64,000 bases of DNA from positions 4,851,001 through 4,915,000 of the forward strand of contig JAVTVX010000027.1 in assembly GCA_033439265.1 (NCBI GenBank). Direction: 5' to 3'. This document shows, in pieces, positions 60,583 to 64,000 of this stretch. The notes beneath the pieces are model-generated. The model saw only the letters and a program-made list of their open reading frames with translations. It did no database searches and was not told the origin of the DNA. The translations under genes and the position numbers were made by a program. The DNA is from Dillenia suffruticosa (taxonomy: Eukaryota > Streptophyta > Magnoliopsida > Dilleniales > Dilleniaceae). Within the stretch, counting starts at the first letter, position 1. Each line of letters starts with the position of its first letter.

Positions 60583-62574
60583 TTACAAGGGTGCAGCATG
60601 TATGGGGTCTGAAGTTGCCGTACTTCTCCTCAAAAGCATGATCAAAGACTTGAGCTCATTAACCAAATGCTCCAAGTCATGTTTCCAGGACCAAGAGGGA
60701 TCATTCAGAGCCCGTATAGAATTCAGACAAACAAGAAGGGTTCCACCTTCATGTAAAAGAACCTGCAAGGTAATTTAGCAGGAGTTGTCAAAAAAGAAGT
60801 AACACAGCTTACTGCTTGTAACCACAGAGAGAAAAAGTTGAGAAGATTCAACAACTACGACCTACAAACAAGGGCTGCAAGTTATGTTTTTCAATTTAGA
60901 ATTTGCATGCTCACAGAGGGAGAGGAACTAAACAAAGAACGGAGCCAGTTGGACATGGCACCAAGGACTTTGTAACTTATAAATCAAGAAAAACCAAAAC
61001 AGGAGAAATTGCAATGTAAACAAGGGTGAAGCCATTGGAGAGAGACATTAAACCCATTGTTGTTGTTGTTGACTCTGTTGTTTTGAATTAAAGATGAGAA
61101 GGCTTTCAGAGGACAGTACTTTCAACAGATAGGCACCCTAAATGATGCAAAAATCATGGCAATCTCCACTGTCCTAAATGATGAAAATTTAATTAGTTCT
61201 AAGTCGAAATTTGGACCAGAGAACAATAATGTTGACAATATATAACTAGGTCGGTATAACTGGTGAGTGTTTTGCAAATTCAGATTGAGGATGATAAGCA
61301 AGCAGCATGCAAAATAACGCACCAAAAATCCATGCTGGAATATTAGCATGTTATCATGATGAAATTTTCAATGTTTTCCATGAAAACTGGTAATTTCCGA
61401 GAAGGGAAAGTAGCCTTTTCTATAGTCATTAAGACTGCAGGATGACATTTTAAAGTTTAATAGGGTAATGAATACAGCAAATAGTTCTTACAGTAATTAA
61501 AGCAAAATGCTCACTGTTTTTACTGCCAAAGGAGAGATTGCTTGGGGATAAAAGACATTCTTTAACATGAACTAGACTTTAAACGGTACAATAAGTTTCG
61601 ATCCCAAGCAATAGGTTTTAAGACATTGCACATATCAACATGTTGGTTACAATGGCTGGTGATGGTTAGAAATGCTTATACTTTTTTGATAATCTTGTTA
61701 ACCATGTGTATGTGTGTATTTACAAAGGCAGATTAGGAAATATCCACAACAAGAAAAATTTCAAGACAACGCATTGTAGATAAATTAATTACCGTCAACC
61801 ACAGAGGAAGAAATCCTAATACAGATGGTAGAGACGCCAAAAGAATGCATGATAAAGCAAGGGCAACGCTTTGCTTGACCTGGAGAAGCACATGCAAGAA
61901 AAATTGAATAATGAACATAATTAACATGACCAACAAACATAAGAGCATGACCTCATACCAGCGAAGTTGTTTGACGAGACTTAGCAACGCAAAATGGCAC
62001 ACCAGAAATATTATCCTGCAGCAATAACACGTCAGCAACAGATATAGCTGTTGCACTAGCACGTTGAGCAAGCACAATCCCAACTGTAGCAGCAGCTAGT
62101 GCTGGTGCATCATTGATACCGTCTCCTACCATAATCAAGCCTCCCCCTGGCATGAATTCCAAGATTGTCAATGCACTCATTCTCATTGTTTGAAAGTGAA
62201 GTTGTATAGCATTACTTGACTTTTAGCCAAGGACCATTTTAAGATTTGCAGAACTCAACCATTGAGTAACCTTTTTAACTAGTGACCGAAACATCTACAA
62301 ATTTGAGGTTGAGTTCCAAACCTCATTATAAGGAAACACCAAAAATTCTCACAGCCCCAGGCCATATAGTTGAAAATTCAGAAACTGACAGCAATAAGTA
62401 GGAAGATAAGCACTTGTTAATTATTCAATTTACTCTGAATATGCTACCAGAGTTCCTACACAACCAAAGAAAATATCCCCAGAAGTTGAGTGCTGCATAG
62501 ATGCCATTGATCGTTTCAAGGATGCAATATAAAGGTGTTATGGTGTTGTAGACATAGTTGGCTCATAAAAGGGA

Positions 62575-62606
<32 letters not shown>

Positions 62607-63826
62607 TTGCAGGAGCATCTTGTGGGCAGGAATATTGGAAGAGAATCTGCAGGAAGAACTAGGTTTCAAAGTCAAATCCTAGTTTTAAATATATTGAGGA
62701 CCTATCTGGTTAGAAATTACCCGATCTGCATATCTGGCTGCATTGAAAGGGCCAAGAAAACATGGAAAACCTCATACAACATGATTCAGCTCACTATAAG
62801 AGTGGTTTAGCAAAAATAAAACAGAGAAAAACTTATAATCACAGAAAAAAGGGTGAAAACAACCTAATTGCAAGCATGACAACAACGTATCATTTACCTA
62901 CAACATTCAACTACAATAGTAACCAATATAAATATAGAATAAATACGTTTAATCGTGAACAGAAATCTCACCTGCATTTCTCGATATCTTTTTGACATGA
63001 TTTAGCTTATCCTCAGGCTTCAGGCTGCAATGAACTTCACTGATACCCACAGCATTTGCAACTCTCCATGCACTTGACTCATGGTCACCAGTTAACATCA
63101 TCACAAGGAGCTTTGCCTGCTCTTGCAATGTCGCAATGACTTCCAAAACTCCAGGGCGAGGTTTGTCTTCAAAATGAAACAAAGTTACCTGCATGAAATT
63201 GATTAGGCCGCAACTTTTACCTTTCTCAGATTGACATAGCAGGAGAAATTTTCTAACTCATTTTCCCGCTAACCTCAAGTTTAATGTTGTTACAAAATAA
63301 ATTTTTATTTGCCTATTTCCAACCATTTCCCTTCCGTGGTACTTCAAAAATTTCTCCGACGACTATTATTATGTTCCTTCAAACAAATGCCCACTGGATC
63401 TGATTAGCATTAAGAGCTCACCCGGTGCACAAAGTGTTCCTCGGTTTAGTGCAGAGATAGGGGGAGGATAAGCGTATATGTACGCAGTCTTCCCTTTGCA
63501 TTTTTTGCAAAGAGGTTGGTTCTGGTTAGCATTCTAACCTTAAAAAGTTAAATGGAAGATATAAACAAATTGGAAGGTGAATCTTGTTCTGTTTAATTGA
63601 GGTTTAAGGGGCTGGAGGTCAAAAGTACATGAATTTTAGTAAAAAGGATGTAGAGTATCACCTTTTTGTTTATTGAAAGAGCAGCATGAACCAGGTCACT
63701 TCCGAAAGGAGATGTGCTCACAGCTTCCTTTATCTTCTTCGAGTCATCTTCGGATTTACAAAGTGAAGCAATGTACTCAACAGAACCAAGTGATGCTTTC
63801 AATGGTTCGCCCCTTCCAATTCCTGA
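60583..63826 (-). CDS. HMA1: HMA1-type heavy-metal P1B-ATPase, C-terminal part (5' end outside window)
   Basis: Five in-phase exons are visible: 63662-63826, 62972-63188, 61959-62146, 61793-61879 and 60583-60762, together about 278 aa ending at TAA 60583-60585. They contain SGIGRGEPLKASLGSVEYI (nucleotide-binding domain), FEDKPRPG, the MLTGD motif, the hinge VGDGINDAPALAAA with both conserved aspartates, VADVLLLQDNISG, and the last membrane helices with the HMA1-typical HEGGTLLVCLNS. In the family this is a chloroplast-envelope ATPase moving copper, zinc or related metals. The phosphorylation site (DKTGT) and the transmembrane metal motif lie upstream, beyond the right edge. No frame damage is seen in the visible exons. 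Confidence 0.93.
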
Positions 63827-64000
63827 CTATAAAAAGAAAAAGGTGAATGTAGATTCATTTTATTTTCACCAACAAAACATAAATTCAAGACATAGAAGAT
63901 TGGAAATCACTTGTAACATTTTATTCAAAATGGTCCAGGACTTCAAAAGCAATCAGCTTGAGGAAGAATTCAATAGTTAGAATAATAAATAAATCGAGAG

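Overview
The window is nuclear DNA of a flowering plant, most likely a eudicot. It is A+T-rich with spliced GT-AG genes, long intergenic stretches, many (GA)n/(TC)n and (TA)n microsatellites, tRNA-derived SINEs, Ty1/copia, LINE and hAT debris, and gene families typical of land plants. I cannot name the species. All identifications come from reading protein motifs by eye; no database search was possible.

Five genes look real. They are a D3-type cyclin (+, 2431-3815, 4 exons, LxCxE motif, two upstream ORFs in its leader), a plant EB1 microtubule plus-end protein (-, 20229-22638, 6 exons), an LRR receptor-like kinase with a degenerate catalytic centre (-, 26713-29594, 2 exons), an intronless subgroup-22 R2R3-MYB of the MYB44/73/77 type (+, 57826-58743), and the 3' part of an HMA1-type P1B ATPase (-, 60583-63826) that continues past the right edge. 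They share no pathway and are not an operon. Two exons of an unidentified gene lie at 19068-19451.

The rest is gene debris and mobile DNA. From 8.4 to 11.4 kb there are two diverged copies of a segment resembling the first exon of a plant AAA-ATPase. From 12.7 to 18.0 kb a broken ARF GTPase gene is split by a truncated copia element; the copia gag is itself split by a non-autonomous hAT-like element that holds a second, smaller one. At 39.3-40.4 kb lie a PILS-like first exon and a piece of a FAD-dependent oxidoreductase. The 29.9-39.3 kb region has no gene I can support and is rich in short repeats.

The most informative structure is a tandem duplication of about 5 kb (44131-48918 and 48919-54153) whose three breakpoints all carry the hexamer AATGTT. 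Each copy acts as an empty-site control for the other, which dates a SINE in copy 1, a different SINE in copy 2, and a LINE remnant that copy 1 has mostly lost. Both copies keep a promoter-like block with several ACGT-core motifs, a G-box and a TATA-like element, but no gene follows either.

I see no CRISPR array, rRNA, convincing tRNA gene, organelle insertion or clear new biological system. The strongest leads are the nested transposons, the duplication with its orphan promoter-like blocks, the upstream ORFs of the cyclin gene and the unidentified exons next to EB1.
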